The position numbers and the translations under genes were made by a program. From positions 1 to 64,000 of the forward strand of contig NZ_JBHTDD010000004.1 in the NCBI RefSeq assembly GCF_042666615.1: DNA of 64,000 nucleotides, written 5' to 3'. Below are positions 36,564 to 45,292 of this stretch, in pieces (position 1 is the first letter of the stretch; every line of letters begins with the position of its first letter). Source of the stretch: KBS50 sp042666615. Its GTDB lineage: Bacteria > Actinomycetota > Actinomycetes > Mycobacteriales > Micromonosporaceae. The notes under the pieces are model-generated. The model was not told the origin of the DNA and did not search any database. It saw only the letters and a list, made by a program, of their open reading frames with translations.

Positions 36564-37709
36564 ATGGCGACCGGAGTGTGGCTGATCGGAGCACGCGGAT
36601 CGGTGGCCGTGACGAGCGTCGTCGGGGCGTTGGCGCTGCGCGCCGGCCTGGCGGAGCCGACCGGCTGCGTCTGTGAACTGCCCGCCCTGCGCGGCCTGAC
36701 CCTGCCCGGCCTGGGTGACCTGGTGTTCGGCGGTCACGACATCGTGGACACTCCGCTGTCCAAGCGGGCGGACGAACTCGCGGCGGCCGGGGTGCTGCCG
36801 GGCCGGTTGGTCACCGCGGTCGCCGGCGACCTGCCCACGGTGGCGGAGGCCCTCCGTCCGGTGCCGGCGGGTCGGTGTCAGTCCGAGATCGCCGACGGCA
36901 TCGCGGCCGACATCATCGCCTTCCGGGACCGGCACCACCTCGACCGCGTGGTGGTCATCAACGTGGCGTCCACCGAGGCGGTGCCCGTGCCGCGGTCGGC
37001 GCACGCGGACCTCGCGGCCCTGCGCGCCGCCCTCGCTCGGCCGGGAGCCCCGCTGCCACCGAGTTCGCTGGCCGCGTACGCGGCTTTCACCGCTGGCTGT
37101 CCCTTCGTCGACTTCACCCCGTCCACCGGTGCCCGGCTCCCGGCGTTGCACGAGTTGGCGACGAGCAGCGGGTTGCCGTACGCCGGCAACGACGGCAAGA
37201 CTGGGGAGACGCTTGTGAAGTCGGTGCTCGCCCCGATGTTCGCGATGCGGAACCTGACCGTCCGGACCTGGTCGGGGACGAACCTGCTGGGCGGCGGGGA
37301 CGGAGCCAACCTGGCGGATCCGGCGGCCAACGCCGCCAAGACGGCCAGTAAGCAACGGCTGCTGGCGGAGATCCTCGGCTACCAGCCGCAGGGCACCACC
37401 CGGATCGAGTACGTCGACGACATCGGCGACTTCAAGACCGCCTGGGATCTGATCACGTTCACCGGTTTCCTCGGCACGTCGATGCGGCTGGAGTTCTCCT
37501 GGCACGGCTGCGACTCGGCACTGGCCGCCCCGCTGGTGCTGGACCTGGCCCGGATCACCGCCGCGGCGCACCGGGCCGGACTGAGCGGGCCCCTCGCCGA
37601 CCTGGCCTTCTTCTTCAAGGACCCGCTCGGCGCCACGGACCATTCGCTGGCCGAGCAGTGGGCGGCGCTGTGCGGGCTGGTCCGCCGGGTCGGGGCAGCG
37701 TCCAGGTGA
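36564..37709 (+). CDS. inositol-3-phosphate synthase-family cyclase of the Ebo operon
   Basis: A 381-residue member of the myo-inositol-1-phosphate synthase family (NAD-dependent cyclisation of glucose-6-phosphate). The NAD-binding start is MATGVWLIGARGSVAVTSVVG. Later family motifs are FTPSTGARLPALHELA, LPYAGNDGKTGETLVKSVLAPMFAMRNL, WSGTNLLGGGDGANLADP and DPLGATDHSLAEQW with catalytic Lys candidates. The sequence is divergent enough that the true product may be another cyclitol phosphate. GAGGAG precedes the ATG. First gene of a run of eight; the next start overlaps its stop (GTGA). It occupies the role that EboD, a dehydroquinate-synthase-like cyclase, has in other Ebo clusters. Confidence 0.87.
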   Translation: MATGVWLIGARGSVAVTSVVGALALRAGLAEPTGCVCELPALRGLTLPGLGDLVFGGHDIVDTPLSKRADELAAAGVLPGRLVTAVAGDLPTVAEALRPVPAGRCQSEIADGIAADIIAFRDRHHLDRVVVINVASTEAVPVPRSAHADLAALRAALARPGAPLPPSSLAAYAAFTAGCPFVDFTPSTGARLPALHELATSSGLPYAGNDGKTGETLVKSVLAPMFAMRNLTVRTWSGTNLLGGGDGANLADPAANAAKTASKQRLLAEILGYQPQGTTRIEYVDDIGDFKTAWDLITFTGFLGTSMRLEFSWHGCDSALAAPLVLDLARITAAAHRAGLSGPLADLAFFFKDPLGATDHSLAEQWAALCGLVRRVGAASR

Positions 37710-38653
37710 CGCCGGCATGGGGCGACCTCGCGGACCTCGTCCGGGCGCCGGCGGCGCTGTCGGTGCCCGGCGACGTGGCCGCGGGCGCGGCCGCGGTGGG
37801 AGCGGGTGGTCCCCGCGCCGTCGGTCTGGCCGGTGCCTCCGTGCTGCTGTACTGGGCCGGCATGGCGGCCAACGACTGGGCCGATCGCCGGCTGGACGCC
37901 ACCGAGCGGCCGGAGCGACCGATCCCGAGCGGGCGGGTGGCTCCGGCGGTGGCGCTCGGGGTCGCGGCCGGTCTCACCACCGTCGGGGTGGCGCTCGCTG
38001 GCCTGGTTGGTGGCCGGCGGTCGCTCGCGGTCGCGGTGCCGCTCGCGGGGGCGGTGTGGGTCTACGACCTGGTGGCGAAGGGTGGCCCCGCGGGCCCCGC
38101 GGTGATGGCGACCTGCCGCGGGCTCGACGTGCTGCTCGGTGCGAGTCTCGGGCGCCGGGCCGGTCTCGGGCGCCGGGCCGGGATGCTGGCCGCGGTGCCG
38201 GCGGCGGTGACCATCGGGGCGCACACCTGGACGGTGACGGCGTTGTCCCGGCGCGAGGTGTCGGGGGCGGACCGGTGGTTGCCGGTGGCCACCCTCGGCG
38301 GCACCGCTGTGGTGGCCGTGAGCGCGGTCGCGACCCGGTGGTCCCGGGACCTCGCGGTCGCGGGCGGGCGAGCGGTGCCGTCCGGCGGGACAGGATTCCG
38401 GAGGAACCGGTCGGCGGCATTGCCGGCCGCGCTGGCCTCCTGGTACGCGGCCCGGTACGGTGCCGCGCAGGCCAGGGCGGCCGTCGATCCGGTGGCTCCG
38501 CGGGTCCGGGACGCGGTCGGCGCGGGCATCACCAGCCTGCCGGCCCTCCAGGGCGCCCTGGCGGCCCGGGCTGGTGCCGGCCTGCTCGGGCTCGCGGTGG
38601 CCGCCGCAGCGCCGCTGGGCCGCCGGCTCGCTCGCCGGATGTCGCCGACATGA
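37706..38653 (+). CDS. eboC: UbiA-like prenyltransferase (EboC)
   Basis: A 315-residue membrane prenyltransferase. The first Asp-rich motif is complete (NDWADRRLDATERPERPIPS, Asn56 to Asp64). The second is reduced to VYDLVAKG near Tyr120-Asp121. Multiple helices follow the UbiA plan (ALGVAAGLTTVGVALAGLVG, SLAVAVPLAGAVW). A 12-bp unit duplicated near 38145-38180 gives GRRAGLGRRAG. EboC-type proteins are expected to attach a prenyl chain to a small polar acceptor. Here the neighbours supply a cyclitol-forming enzyme and a polyprenyl diphosphate synthase. Overlaps both neighbours by 4 bases. Confidence 0.82.
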   Translation: MTPAWGDLADLVRAPAALSVPGDVAAGAAAVGAGGPRAVGLAGASVLLYWAGMAANDWADRRLDATERPERPIPSGRVAPAVALGVAAGLTTVGVALAGLVGGRRSLAVAVPLAGAVWVYDLVAKGGPAGPAVMATCRGLDVLLGASLGRRAGLGRRAGMLAAVPAAVTIGAHTWTVTALSRREVSGADRWLPVATLGGTAVVAVSAVATRWSRDLAVAGGRAVPSGGTGFRRNRSAALPAALASWYAARYGAAQARAAVDPVAPRVRDAVGAGITSLPALQGALAARAGAGLLGLAVAAAAPLGRRLARRMSPT

Positions 38654-39606
38654 CCGGCCGGGCTGCCGACACGACGGGCCGGGCTGCCGACATGACCGGC
38701 CGGATCGCCGACCGCCGGACCGGCACCCATGGGCTCCGGTTCGGGTACGGCACGAACGGGTTCGCGAACCACCGGTTGCCCGACGCCCTCGGCGTCCTCG
38801 CCGACCTCGGGTACGACGGGGTGGCGCTGACCCTCGACCACGACCACCTCGACCCGTACCGGCCGGGTCTCGCCGACCGGGTGGCCGCGGTCGGCCGTCG
38901 GCTCGCCGACCTTGGCCTCGGACTCGTGATCGAGACTGGCGCCCGGTACCTGCTGGACCCCTGGCACAAGCACGCGCCGACCCTGGTGGACGACGACCCG
39001 GCGCGACGGATCGACTTCCTCCGGAGGGCGATCCGGATCGGGGCAGACCTGAACGCCGAGGCGGTGTCCTGCTGGGCCGGCGTGCGGCCATCCGGAGTGG
39101 ACAACGAGACGGCCTGGAGCCGGCTGGTGGCGAGGTGTGCCGAGGTGGTGGCCGAGGCTGACGCGGCCGGGGTGACCCTCGGGTTCGAACCGGAGCCCGG
39201 CATGGTGGTGGCGGACATCGCCGACTGGCACCGGCTGCGGACCGCACTCGGCGCGCCGGCCGGGTTCGGCATCACCCTGGACATCGGACACTGTCGCTGC
39301 CTGGAACCACTGCCGGTGCCGGCGTGCGTCGAGGCCGTGGCGCCGTACCTGGTGAACGTACAGATCGACGACATGCGGCGGGGCGTGCACGAGCATCTCG
39401 AATTCGGCGACGGTGAGATCGACTTCCCACCGGTGCTGGCCGCGCTCAGCGCCGCCGGCTACTCCGGGCTGGTCGCCGTCGAGTTGCCCCGGCACTCGCA
39501 CGCGGCGCCGGCGGTGGCTCGACGGTCGCTGGACTTCCTGCGCGCCGCCGCCGCGCATGCCGGGGATTCGCGGGAGGCGTTGTCGGCGGAGTCGCGGGAG
39601 GCGTAG
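38650..39606 (+). CDS. TIM-barrel sugar phosphate isomerase/epimerase-like protein
   Basis: A 318-residue xylose-isomerase-like TIM barrel: LRFGYGTNGFANHRLPDAL, YDGVALTLDHDHLDP, GLVIETGARYLLDPWHKHAP, VTLGFEPEPGMVVAD with a metal-ligand Glu candidate, FGITLDIGHCRCLEP and VNVQIDDMRRGVHEHLEFGDGEID. The N-terminus carries a tandem repeat (TGRAADTTGRAADMTGRIAD) that looks recently expanded; translation could also begin at ATG 38692. It is inserted between eboC and eboA and overlaps eboC by ATGA. It may isomerise the cyclitol or its precursor, which is inference. Confidence 0.8.
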   Translation: MTGRAADTTGRAADMTGRIADRRTGTHGLRFGYGTNGFANHRLPDALGVLADLGYDGVALTLDHDHLDPYRPGLADRVAAVGRRLADLGLGLVIETGARYLLDPWHKHAPTLVDDDPARRIDFLRRAIRIGADLNAEAVSCWAGVRPSGVDNETAWSRLVARCAEVVAEADAAGVTLGFEPEPGMVVADIADWHRLRTALGAPAGFGITLDIGHCRCLEPLPVPACVEAVAPYLVNVQIDDMRRGVHEHLEFGDGEIDFPPVLAALSAAGYSGLVAVELPRHSHAAPAVARRSLDFLRAAAAHAGDSREALSAESREA

Positions 39607-39674
39607 GCGGCGGGAGAAACACGGGCGGCGTAGGCGGCGGGATCACGCGGCGTGGGCGGCGAAGGGGAGGCGCG

Positions 39675-40319
39675 ATGCACGAGCGACCGGAGGAGCTGCG
39701 GGCCGCGCTGGCGGCCGTACCGGACGAGGGCTGGCTGGCCGACGCGGTGCGCCGCGTCGGATCCCAGCCCGCCGCACTGCCCCGGCTGTTCGCGGCCGCC
39801 GGGCGGCGCTGCGGTAGGGCGGAGTTGCCGGACGCCCCGGGCTGGAGCGCCGACGACGCCGCCCGTGTCGTGCTGCTGACCGCGTTGCCGCCCGGTGAGG
39901 CGACGGCCCGAGTCGAGAACCTCTACCGCCACGGAGACGCGGCGGAGAAGCGGGCGGTGCTGCGGGCGCTGCCGATGCTGCCGATCGGGGACATCGCGGT
40001 GCCGTTGCTGCACGACGCCATCCGCACCAATGACACCCGGCTGGTTTCCGCCGCGCTCGGCGGGTATGCCCGGCACCTCGACCAGCCGGCCTGGCGGCAG
40101 GCCGTGTTGAAGCTGGTCTTCATGGGTGTGTCGCTGTCCGTCGTGGACCGGCTCGACGAGCGGGCCGACGATGAGCTGCGGGTCATGCTCGCCGGTCTGG
40201 CCGCGGAGCGACAGGCGGCCGGCCGGTCGATGCCCGCCGACGCCCTCGCTCTGCTGGAGCGGCTGACCAGCGCCGGCGCCGACCAGGATGGCCAGCCCGT
40301 ACCCTCGAAGGAGGCCTGA
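39675..40319 (+). CDS. eboA: EboA-domain protein
   Basis: A 214-residue all-helical protein of the EboA family: WLADAVRRVGSQPAALPRLFAAAGRRCGR, ADDAARVVLLTALPP, NLYRHGDAAEKRAVLRALPML and YARHLDQPAWRQAVLKLVFMGVSLSVV are the typical blocks. The function is unknown. In the cyanobacterium Nostoc punctiforme the ebo genes are needed to get the scytonemin monomer to the periplasm. The 68-bp gap before it is a GGCGGCGTAGGCGGCG-type simple repeat. It is followed by eboB with a TGATG overlap. Confidence 0.85.
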   Translation: MHERPEELRAALAAVPDEGWLADAVRRVGSQPAALPRLFAAAGRRCGRAELPDAPGWSADDAARVVLLTALPPGEATARVENLYRHGDAAEKRAVLRALPMLPIGDIAVPLLHDAIRTNDTRLVSAALGGYARHLDQPAWRQAVLKLVFMGVSLSVVDRLDERADDELRVMLAGLAAERQAAGRSMPADALALLERLTSAGADQDGQPVPSKEA

Positions 40320-41167
40320 TGCGGATCTTCGACCCGCACATCCACATGTCCTCGCGCACCACCGACGACTACGAGCGGATGGCGGCGGCCGGGGTGCGGG
40401 CACTTGTGGAACCCGCCTTCTGGCTGGGGCAGCCGCGCACCAGCGCGGCGTCGTTCGCCGACTACTTCGACTCGCTGATCGGCTGGGAACCGTTTCGGGC
40501 CAGCCAGTTCGGCATCCGGCACCACGCCACCATGGCGCTCAATCCCAAGGAGGCCAACGACCCCCGCTGCCGCCCAGTGCTGGAGTTGTTGCCGCGCTAT
40601 CTGGACAAGGACGGCGTGGTCGCCGTCGGCGAGATCGGGTACGACTCGATGACCCCGGACGAGGACGACGCCTTCGCCGCCCAACTGGCGTTGGCCGTGG
40701 AGCACGACCTGCCGGCCCTGGTGCACACGCCGCACCGGGACAAGGCCCGGGGCACCGGGCGCAGTCTGGACGTGGTCCGCGAGTCGGGCATCGACCCGGG
40801 CCGGGTGGTGATCGACCACCTGAACGAGGTGACCGTCGACCTCGTCCGGGACACCGGTTGCTGGCTCGGTTTCTCGATCTATCCGGAGACCAAGATGTCG
40901 CCGCCGCGGATGGTCGAGCTGCTCCGCCGGTACGGCACCGAGCGGATCCTCGTCAACTCGGCGGCCGACTGGGGGCGCTCCGATCCGCTGTTGACCCGGG
41001 CGACCGGCGACGCCATGCTGGCGGCCGGCTTCGGTGACGACGACGTGGACCGGGTGCTGTGGCGCAATCCGATCGAGTTCTACGGTCAGTCCGGCCGGCT
41101 CGACCTGTCGATCGGCGAGCTGGCCGGCACCTTCGAGGGCAACTCCATCCTGCGTGGGGGGAGCTGA
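40319..41167 (+). CDS. eboB: TatD-family metal hydrolase (EboB)
   Basis: A 282-residue amidohydrolase-fold enzyme. All metal ligands are in place: His7 and His9 (FDPHIHMSS), Glu105 (AVGEIGYDS), His136 (ALVHTPHRD), His167 (VVIDHLNEV) and Asp217 (NSAADWGRSDP). It is therefore probably active as a hydrolase, although the EboB substrate is not known. The start shares one base with the eboA stop and the stop overlaps the eboE start, so the genes are translationally coupled. Confidence 0.88.
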   Translation: MRIFDPHIHMSSRTTDDYERMAAAGVRALVEPAFWLGQPRTSAASFADYFDSLIGWEPFRASQFGIRHHATMALNPKEANDPRCRPVLELLPRYLDKDGVVAVGEIGYDSMTPDEDDAFAAQLALAVEHDLPALVHTPHRDKARGTGRSLDVVRESGIDPGRVVIDHLNEVTVDLVRDTGCWLGFSIYPETKMSPPRMVELLRRYGTERILVNSAADWGRSDPLLTRATGDAMLAAGFGDDDVDRVLWRNPIEFYGQSGRLDLSIGELAGTFEGNSILRGGS

Positions 41168-42405
41168 TGCGGTTAGGGCACCCGGACGGCCAGACCGTCC
41201 ACCTCAGCTACTGCACAAACGTCCACCCGGCCGAGGACCTGGCGGGGGTGCTCGACCAGCTGGACACGTACGCCCTGCCGATCCGGCACCGGCTCGACGC
41301 CGACGTCCTCGGGCTGGGGCTCTGGCTCGCCGCCCCGCTGGCCGCCGCGCTCGCCGCCGACCCTGGGGCCCGCATCCGGCTGCGCGCCGAACTCGACGCG
41401 CGGGGCTTGGAGGTCGTCACCCTCAACGGGTTCCCCTACCGGGCGTTCCAGGCGCCGGTGGTCAAGCACGATGTCTACCGGCCGGACTGGACGGAACCAG
41501 GGCGGCTCGCGTACACGCTGGACCTGGCGCGGGTGCTGACGGACCTGTTGCCCTCCGACGCCGCCCGGGGTTCCATCTCGACGCTGCCGCTGGCCTGGCG
41601 CGAGCCGTGGGACACCGGCCGGGCCGGCACGACCGCCCGGACGCTCGACCGGCTCGCCGCCGGGCTGGCCGCGGTCGAACGTGAGTCGGGCCGGGTGATC
41701 CGGGTCGGGTTCGAACCGGAACCGGGCTGTGTCGTGGAGACCACGAGGCAGGCGGTCCACCTCTTGTCCGACATGGACACCGAGCGGCTCGGCGTCTGCC
41801 TGGATCTGGCTCACCTGGCGTGCGCCTGGGAGGATCCGCCGGTCGCGGTGCGCCGGTTGGCCGCCGCCGGGCTGCCGGTGGTCAAGGTGCAGATCTCCGC
41901 CGCGCTGGAGGCGGGCGACCCGGTCGCCGCGGCCGACCGGTTGGCGGAGTACGTCGAGCCGCGGTTCCTGCACCAGACCCGGAGCGCCGCCGTCGCGGAG
42001 CCGGACCCCGCCGACCCGGCGCACGCCGCCGACGACCTGGACGACGCGCTGGTACGCGGACTGCCCGGACCGTGGCGGGTGCACTACCACGTGCCGCTGC
42101 ACGCCGTACCCGAGCCACCGCTGCGCTCGACGGTGCCGGTGCTGCGCTCGGCGCTGGCCGAGCTGCTGGGTGGGCCGACAGCCGGCTGCGACACCTACGA
42201 CGTCGAGACGTACACCTGGGGGGTGTTGCCGGTGGCGCGGCGGCCGGGCACGGCGGCGGAACTGGCCGACGGCATCGCCGCCGAACTGGCCTTCGCCCGC
42301 GACGAGTTGACCGGTCTCGGTCTGACCCCGACGGAGGCCGGCGCGGTGCGGGCTGGCTCGACGGAGGCCGGCGCGGTGGCGTCCGGCGGGAAGGTGGTGT
42401 CCTGA
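41167..42405 (+). CDS. eboE: EboE, TIM-barrel metabolite-traffic protein
   Basis: A 412-residue xylose-isomerase-like barrel characteristic of EboE: VHLSYCTNVHPAEDLAGVLDQLDTYALPIR at the N-terminus, VVTLNGFPYRAFQAPVVKHDVYRPDW, LPLAWREPW, RVGFEPEPGCVVETTRQAV, LGVCLDLAHLACAWEDP, VKVQISAALE and VHYHVPLHA. The C-terminus ends in a duplicated TEAGAV unit. Probable isomerase on a small sugar-like metabolite. It overlaps eboB and eboF by TGATG. Confidence 0.87.
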   Translation: MRLGHPDGQTVHLSYCTNVHPAEDLAGVLDQLDTYALPIRHRLDADVLGLGLWLAAPLAAALAADPGARIRLRAELDARGLEVVTLNGFPYRAFQAPVVKHDVYRPDWTEPGRLAYTLDLARVLTDLLPSDAARGSISTLPLAWREPWDTGRAGTTARTLDRLAAGLAAVERESGRVIRVGFEPEPGCVVETTRQAVHLLSDMDTERLGVCLDLAHLACAWEDPPVAVRRLAAAGLPVVKVQISAALEAGDPVAAADRLAEYVEPRFLHQTRSAAVAEPDPADPAHAADDLDDALVRGLPGPWRVHYHVPLHAVPEPPLRSTVPVLRSALAELLGGPTAGCDTYDVETYTWGVLPVARRPGTAAELADGIAAELAFARDELTGLGLTPTEAGAVRAGSTEAGAVASGGKVVS

Positions 42406-43796
42406 TGAGACCGCTCGTGGTGCTCGACGTGGTCGGGCTGACCCCCCGGCTGCTGGAGCGGATGCCCCGGCTGCGGGCGGTGGCGGACCGAGGGTTCACC
42501 GCCGAGCTGGGCACGGTGCTGCCGGCGGTGACCTGCTCGGCCCAGGCCACCTTCCTCACCGGGGCGCTACCGGCCGAGCACGGCATCGTCGGCAACGGCT
42601 GGTACTTCCGGGACCTCGGCGAGGTGTTCCTGTGGCGGCAGCACCACGTGTTGATGGGCGGGGAGAAGGTGTGGCAGGCGGCCCGCCGGGTCCGGCCGGG
42701 CTACACGGTGGCCAACGTGTGTTGGTGGTACGCGATGGGTGCCGACGTCGACTGGACGGTCACCCCGCGGCCGATCTACTACGCCGACGGCCGGAAGGAG
42801 CCGGACTGCTACACCGACCCACCGGAGCTGCACGACGTGTTGACCGGGGAGTTGGGGACGTTTCCGCTGTTCACCTACTGGGGTCCTGGTGCCGGGCTGC
42901 CGTCGTCCCGGTGGATCACCCGGGCCGCGCAACGGATCATGGAGCTGCACGCGCCGGATCTGACCCTTGTCTACCTGCCGCATCTCGACTACGACCTGCA
43001 ACGCTTCGGCCCGTCGGCGCCGCAGGCGGTGGCCGCGGCCGCCGCCCTGGACGAGGTGCTCGGCCCGCTGCTGGACGCGGCGGTGGCCCGGGACGCCGTG
43101 GTGGTGGCGCTCTCCGAGTACGGCATCACCGAGGTGTCCCGCCCCGTCGACGTGAACCGGATGCTCCGTACCGAGGGAATGCTGCGGGTCTACACGCAGG
43201 ACGGGATGGAGTACCTCGATCCGTGGACCTCCCGGGCGTTCGCGGTCGCCGATCACCAGGTGGCGCACGTCTACGTGCGTGATCCGGCGGACCTGCCCGT
43301 GGTGACCAAGCTGTGCGCGGCGGTGCCGGGGGTGGCCGAGGTGCTGGACCCCGCGGGTCGGTCCCGGTACGGGTTGGACCATCCGCGGGCCGGCGAGCTG
43401 GTGCTGGTCGCCGAGGCGGACGCCTGGTTCACCTACTACTACTGGCTGGACGACGCGCGGGCGCCGGACTTCGCCCGGCTCGTGGAGATCCATCGCAAAC
43501 CGGGGTACGACCCGGCGGAACTGTTCTTCGATCCGGCGGGTCCGGGGGCCGCGAAGCGGCGGGCGGCCGTGGCGTTGGCCCGCAAGAAGCTCGGCCTGCG
43601 TTATCTCATGAACGTCGTGGGTCTGGACGCCGGGGCTCGGGCGGTACGCGGTTCGCACGGGCGGCTGCCCGCCGATCCGGCGGACGGACCGGTGCTGCTG
43701 TGCTCCGATCCGGCCGCGGCGCGGGACCGGTTCGCCGCCACCGATGTGAAGGGTCTGCTGCTCGACCTGGCGGGAGTGTCTGGAGCCCCCCGGTGA
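42405..43796 (+). CDS. eboF: alkaline-phosphatase-superfamily phosphodiesterase (EboF)
   Basis: A 463-residue nucleotide pyrophosphatase/phosphodiesterase-like protein. The metal-binding start is PLVVLDVVGLTPRLLERMP (Asp8), the nucleophile loop is LPAVTCSAQATFLTG (Thr43), HGIVGNGWYFRDLGE follows, LPHLDYDLQRFGP has a second metal Asp, and SEYGITEVSRPVDVN and VADHQVAHVYV carry further ligands. No signal peptide is visible, so it acts in the cytoplasm unless carried by partners. It may cleave a phosphodiester or pyrophosphate in the pathway intermediate. Overlaps the polyprenyl synthetase by GTGA. Confidence 0.85.
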   Translation: MRPLVVLDVVGLTPRLLERMPRLRAVADRGFTAELGTVLPAVTCSAQATFLTGALPAEHGIVGNGWYFRDLGEVFLWRQHHVLMGGEKVWQAARRVRPGYTVANVCWWYAMGADVDWTVTPRPIYYADGRKEPDCYTDPPELHDVLTGELGTFPLFTYWGPGAGLPSSRWITRAAQRIMELHAPDLTLVYLPHLDYDLQRFGPSAPQAVAAAAALDEVLGPLLDAAVARDAVVVALSEYGITEVSRPVDVNRMLRTEGMLRVYTQDGMEYLDPWTSRAFAVADHQVAHVYVRDPADLPVVTKLCAAVPGVAEVLDPAGRSRYGLDHPRAGELVLVAEADAWFTYYYWLDDARAPDFARLVEIHRKPGYDPAELFFDPAGPGAAKRRAAVALARKKLGLRYLMNVVGLDAGARAVRGSHGRLPADPADGPVLLCSDPAAARDRFAATDVKGLLLDLAGVSGAPR

Positions 43797-45022
43797 CCGT
43801 CGCGGCCGACCCGGGCCGGTCCGGTCCGCGGCCGGGCGACCCGGTGGCGGCATCGACGTCGACCGGTCTGGCGTCGGCGCCGCGCGCCCCGGCGTCGGCG
43901 CCGCCGGCTGGTGACGCCGCGGCCCAGTTGCGCCGGCGGTTCGACGGCGCGGTGGCCGCGTTCCTCGACCGGCGGGTGGGCGACCCCGGAGTCCCGGACG
44001 ATCTCGTGGAGACCGTCCGGGCGTTCGCCCTCGGTGGCGGTAAGCGGCTCCGACCGATGTTCTGCTACTGGGGCTGGCGGGCGGCGGGCCGGCCGGAGCA
44101 GCCCTCCCTCGTGGTGGCGGCGGCGGCGCTGGAACTGTTCCACGCCTTCGCGCTGATCCACGACGACATCATGGACCGCAGCGACCGCCGGCGTGGAATA
44201 CCGACGTTGCACCGTCACTACGGGGACCGGCACGCGTACGCGGGCTGGCGGGGCGATCCGGAGACGTTCGGGACCGCCACCGCGCTGCTCGTCGGCAACC
44301 TCTGCCTCACCTGGTCGGCGCGGATGTTCCAGGAGTGTGGTGGCACACCGGCCGAGGTGCGTCGGGGCTACCGGGTCTACGCGGCGATGCGGACCGAGGT
44401 GATCGGCGGGCAGTACCTCGACCTGGTCCGGGCCGCGAGCGTCGGCGGTGGGGCGGTGGGCGGTGGTGCCGCGGATGGTGCTGTGGCGGGGCTGGGCCCA
44501 CCGGTGGGTGGCGATCCGCTGACGGGCGCGTGGACGGTGATCCGGCTGAAGACCGCGCGGTACACGGTGACCCGGCCGTTGCAGATCGGGGCGGCCTTGG
44601 CCGGCGGCGGGCCGCCGGTACTGGAGGCTCTCGCTCAGGCGGGCGACCCGCTGGGTGACGCCTTCCAACTGCGTGACGACCTGCTCGGCGTTTTCGGCGA
44701 TCCGGCGCTGACCGGCAAGTCCACGGTGGATGATCTGCGCGAGGGCAAGCCGACGGTGCTCATGACGCTGGCCAGGGCCGCCGCCGACGAACGGCAGGCG
44801 GCGCGGTTGCGACTGCTGGTCGGTCGTCCCGACCTGGACGCGGCCGGTGCCGCCGAGGTCCGTCGGATCATCGCCGACACCGGGGCGAGGGACCAGGTGG
44901 AGGCGATGATCCGGGCCCGTGCCGAGGCCGCGCTGAGCGCGTTGACGGCGGCCCCCATCGACGCCACCGCGCGGGCCACCCTGACCGGCCTGGTGGGTGC
45001 GGTCGTCGACCGCCGGCACTGA
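43793..45022 (+). CDS. polyprenyl diphosphate synthase
   Basis: A 409-residue trans-isoprenyl diphosphate synthase that should supply the donor for the operon's UbiA enzyme. Both Asp-rich motifs are present: first LIHDDIMDRSDRR (Asp124, Asp125, Asp128), second FQLRDDLLGVFGD (Asp295, Asp296). GGGKRLRPMFCYWGW binds the pyrophosphate. No bulky gate residue is obvious just before the first motif (HAFALIH), which is consistent with C20 or longer; chain length is not certain. Residues ~5-40 and an AVGGGAADGAVAGLG insertion near residue 225 are low complexity. Last gene of the coupled run. Confidence 0.9.
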   Translation: MTVAADPGRSGPRPGDPVAASTSTGLASAPRAPASAPPAGDAAAQLRRRFDGAVAAFLDRRVGDPGVPDDLVETVRAFALGGGKRLRPMFCYWGWRAAGRPEQPSLVVAAAALELFHAFALIHDDIMDRSDRRRGIPTLHRHYGDRHAYAGWRGDPETFGTATALLVGNLCLTWSARMFQECGGTPAEVRRGYRVYAAMRTEVIGGQYLDLVRAASVGGGAVGGGAADGAVAGLGPPVGGDPLTGAWTVIRLKTARYTVTRPLQIGAALAGGGPPVLEALAQAGDPLGDAFQLRDDLLGVFGDPALTGKSTVDDLREGKPTVLMTLARAAADERQAARLRLLVGRPDLDAAGAAEVRRIIADTGARDQVEAMIRARAEAALSALTAAPIDATARATLTGLVGAVVDRRH

Positions 45023-45119
45023 ATCGTCGGTTCCGCCACTTTCATCGGCATCGACAAAAGTTCAACTCGTCCAGCGAAAAGTATGGACACATCGATCGTG
45101 AAGAATTACTGTCGCCAAC

Positions 45120-45134
45120 ACGAAATTATTTCGT
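45120..45134. promoter_or_regulatory. perfect palindrome upstream of sugar dehydrogenase
   Basis: ACGAAATTATTTCGT is a perfect 15-bp palindrome in the AT-rich part of the 270-bp gap 45023-45292. Likely operator of the secreted dehydrogenase gene. The rest of this gap shows no gene. Confidence 0.55.
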
Positions 45135-45292
45135 CGAGGTAACCGGCGGCGCGGTTGACCCCCGACTGGTGACCACCGATCAACGTCGGCGGCCACACCG
45201 ACCCCCAACGGTCGGCCGTACCCCACCCGCTGGGCACCCGGCGCGACGGCGCGCGCCCCTTGCCTGCCTCCGCCAGGAAGGGCTGGACCCGC

